Source: Danio rerio (lineage: Eukaryota > Chordata > Actinopteri > Cypriniformes > Danionidae). From it: a DNA stretch of 64,000 bases. Each line of letters begins with the position of its first letter. Position 1 is the first letter of the stretch. The translations under genes and the position numbers were made by a program. Of the stretch, positions 62,409 to 64,000 are shown one piece after another. The stretch lies in contig NC_133183.1 in NCBI RefSeq assembly GCF_049306965.1, forward strand, positions 15,911,001 through 15,975,000, in the 5' to 3' direction. The notes beneath the pieces are model-generated. The model did no database searches. It was not told the origin of the DNA and saw only the letters and a list, made by a program, of their open reading frames with translations.

Positions 62409-62866
62409 TAGAGATGCTCCGATCGATCGGCCGGAGATCGGTATTTGTCGATAATCACATTTCACAACTCGATCGGTACTCGTTGATCTGGCCGATCTCA
62501 TGAACCGATCGCAAGAGTTTGTTTATAAGTTTACAAGCAGAGGAAGATGCATGTGCGCACCTGGGTTATACATCAGCAGCGCTACAACACATGAACAATG
62601 TTTCCAAATTGCATTGTTAGTAATTTTTTTACCATATTTTATTTATTTATTTATTTTTTGTAAAGCTGCTTCTGACCATTACATGTATGCAACATCCTTT
62701 ATTTATTATCTTAGGTAAGGTGAGATCTCATATTTAAAGGGTAATTGTGCCTATACAATGGCAAAACTGTATAAAGCTTGAAGAATATGAATCAGTAATT
62801 GGTATCAGCCGATCAAGAAATTGGTACTCAGTATCGGCTGCAAAAATTCAGATCGGAGCATCTCTA
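62409..62866. mobile_element. hAT-type MITE with perfect 8-bp target duplication
   Basis: 458 bp with ends TAGAGATGCTCCGATC and GATCGGAGCATCTCTA (perfect inverted repeats), flanked by TGAAAAAG at 62401-62408 and 62867-62874. The left end holds overlapping CGATCGATCGG palindromes. No transposase. Confidence 0.93.
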
Positions 62867-62980
62867 TGAAAAAGGGTCACCAAAGAAATGATCAAAAAGG
62901 GATAATGCAGCATAATTAAAGCTAATGTCAAATTCAGCAAGAATCGTAACCCGTTCTTTAAGAACTGCACAACTAGGTTG

Positions 62981-62986
62981 TTTATT
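62981..62986 (-). terminator. Candidate poly(A) signal of the right-edge gene
   Basis: AATAAA on the minus strand, about 770 bp after the stop codon at 63758. Other AT-rich variants nearby are possible. Confidence 0.35.
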
Positions 62987-63757
62987 TTGTGATAACTGAT
63001 ACAGGATAAATGTTATACATTCTTTTTTCAAAACACTGATATTTTGTCATTTTCTGTTTTAATATGTAAAAATTACACCAAACAAAAGCAAGGATTTGGC
63101 GAGATCGATATGATACATGATCTGAAAGATTTAACAAAATGGACTATAAATCATGAGCAGTGATTGACGGACGACACCGGCAATCCTGTTTAGTTAGAAG
63201 AGACGATGAAAACAAAGAACACAAAACAGAGAACTAAAACAAGGACATTACGGATAGGATACCAGTGTGCGCCAGAGAAAACATAATTTTTTTCCAGGTC
63301 ATCATTCATAGCCAAGGAAATGCACACGGAATAATCTTTCTGCCGCATATATGCAATTGCTCGAGCTCTTGAGTCGACTGTACTGTACAAAAAGACACAT
63401 ACAGATGTTTGCAGACATACTTTAAACCTAGTCTCTCAATACTTCAGTATAAACAAAACAAACTCTGCTTTCAGTTGCTAAAAACTACAATGGACTTTCT
63501 TTAAAAAAAAACAAACAAAAAAAGTTTTTGACATTCACATTTCTGAAACGTCTGATAACTGCATCGGCCATGATGGACTAGTGTTGAGATGTGATGCTCG
63601 TCGATGAGGATTTCTTCCTCTGAGCAGCTGTCTGTCCTCCTTAAATGCTGTGTTTGGGCTGAGAGTACTTGACCTCGGCCGTGAGAATGAATCAGTGAGT
63701 GAGACAGAAAGAGAAAGAGAGAGAGATCACAAAACTCCATCTGAAGGCGTGAGGTTG

Positions 63758-63991
63758 TTACGGCGAGGCGGGGGCCTTGCTGTTGTAGTGCACCTGGTAC
63801 CTGTTGACATGCAAGCCTTTGACCTGCAGGGACACACAATTGGTCTTGCAGGGTATCATGTCCTCATCCTCTTCTCCCATGAGCCAATCCTGCACACTGC
63901 GCTCGGCGGCGGGAGACACGTGTTCACTCAGCCAGCCCCGGTGCCACTGCTCAAAGCGCTCGTGCTGAGCCCTCGCTACTCTGTGCTGAGA
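63758..63991 (-). CDS. Unidentified protein, last coding exon (runs toward the right edge)
   Basis: On the minus strand an open frame from at most 63991 to a TAA at 63758 encodes about 75 residues: ARAQHERFEQWHRGWLSEHV, then AERSVQDWLMGEEDEDMIPC, KTNCVSLQVKGLHVNRYQVH and YNSKAPASP. Codon use, low repeat content and higher GC than its flanks support coding. Possible acceptors (TAG, CAG, CAG) lie at 63992, 63986 and 63981, so the exact exon start is open. I do not recognise the family. It has no signal peptide or membrane segment in this part; two Cys flank KTN. It lies upstream of def6 in the same orientation. Confidence 0.65.
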   Translation of the reverse strand, partial: SQHRVARAQHERFEQWHRGWLSEHVSPAAERSVQDWLMGEEDEDMIPCKTNCVSLQVKGLHVNRYQVHYNSKAPASP

Positions 63992-64000
63992 CTACAATCA

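Overview
This is vertebrate nuclear DNA, almost certainly from zebrafish (Danio rerio) or a close cyprinid. It is AT-rich, has small exons with canonical GT-AG introns, and is crowded with teleost repeats: tRNA-derived DANA-type SINEs, short inverted-repeat DNA elements (MITEs) with TA, TTAA, TAA or 8-bp target duplications, Tc1/mariner relics, an L1-clade LINE 3' end, and many tetranucleotide and AT microsatellites. No rRNA, CRISPR or prokaryotic feature is present, and I recognised no retrovirus or LTR element. Layout: (a) 1-2248, minus strand, the 5' end of a secreted ECM2-like protein: a signal-peptide exon and the start of a von Willebrand C (VWC) domain, separated by an intron built largely of a ~175-bp tandem repeat. 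(b) 2249-9180, intergenic: MITEs, a SINE, a 580-bp compound tetranucleotide tract and a five-unit ~180-bp tandem array. (c) 9388-21606, plus strand, an eight-exon Nudix hydrolase of the Tnr3/DUF4743 family (297 aa). (d) 23343-27944, minus strand, a RhoA paralogue (193 aa, four coding exons), tail to tail with the Nudix gene; the two poly(A) signals are about 30 bp apart. (e) 31559-35554, minus strand, ndufb11 (150 aa, three exons), just upstream of rhoa. (f) 36784-60973, minus strand, def6 (612 aa, eleven coding exons), with repeat-packed introns. (g) 63758-64000, minus strand, the last coding exon of an unidentified gene. All exon joins were checked by reading frame, splice consensus and total length. 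The genes share no single pathway: mitochondrial complex I, cofactor repair, matrix biology and Rho signalling. def6 (a Rho-family GEF/adaptor) and rhoa (a Rho GTPase) are linked within 10 kb. The most unusual sequence structures are: a 145-bp segment present twice, identically, in two def6 introns, one copy flanked by 25-bp perfect direct repeats; a 1.5-kb minisatellite abutting def6 exon 7 that stays open in frame through the splice donor; a def6 intron made of repeats nested inside repeats; and a CCAAT/CpG-rich promoter-like block with a splice donor deep inside def6.
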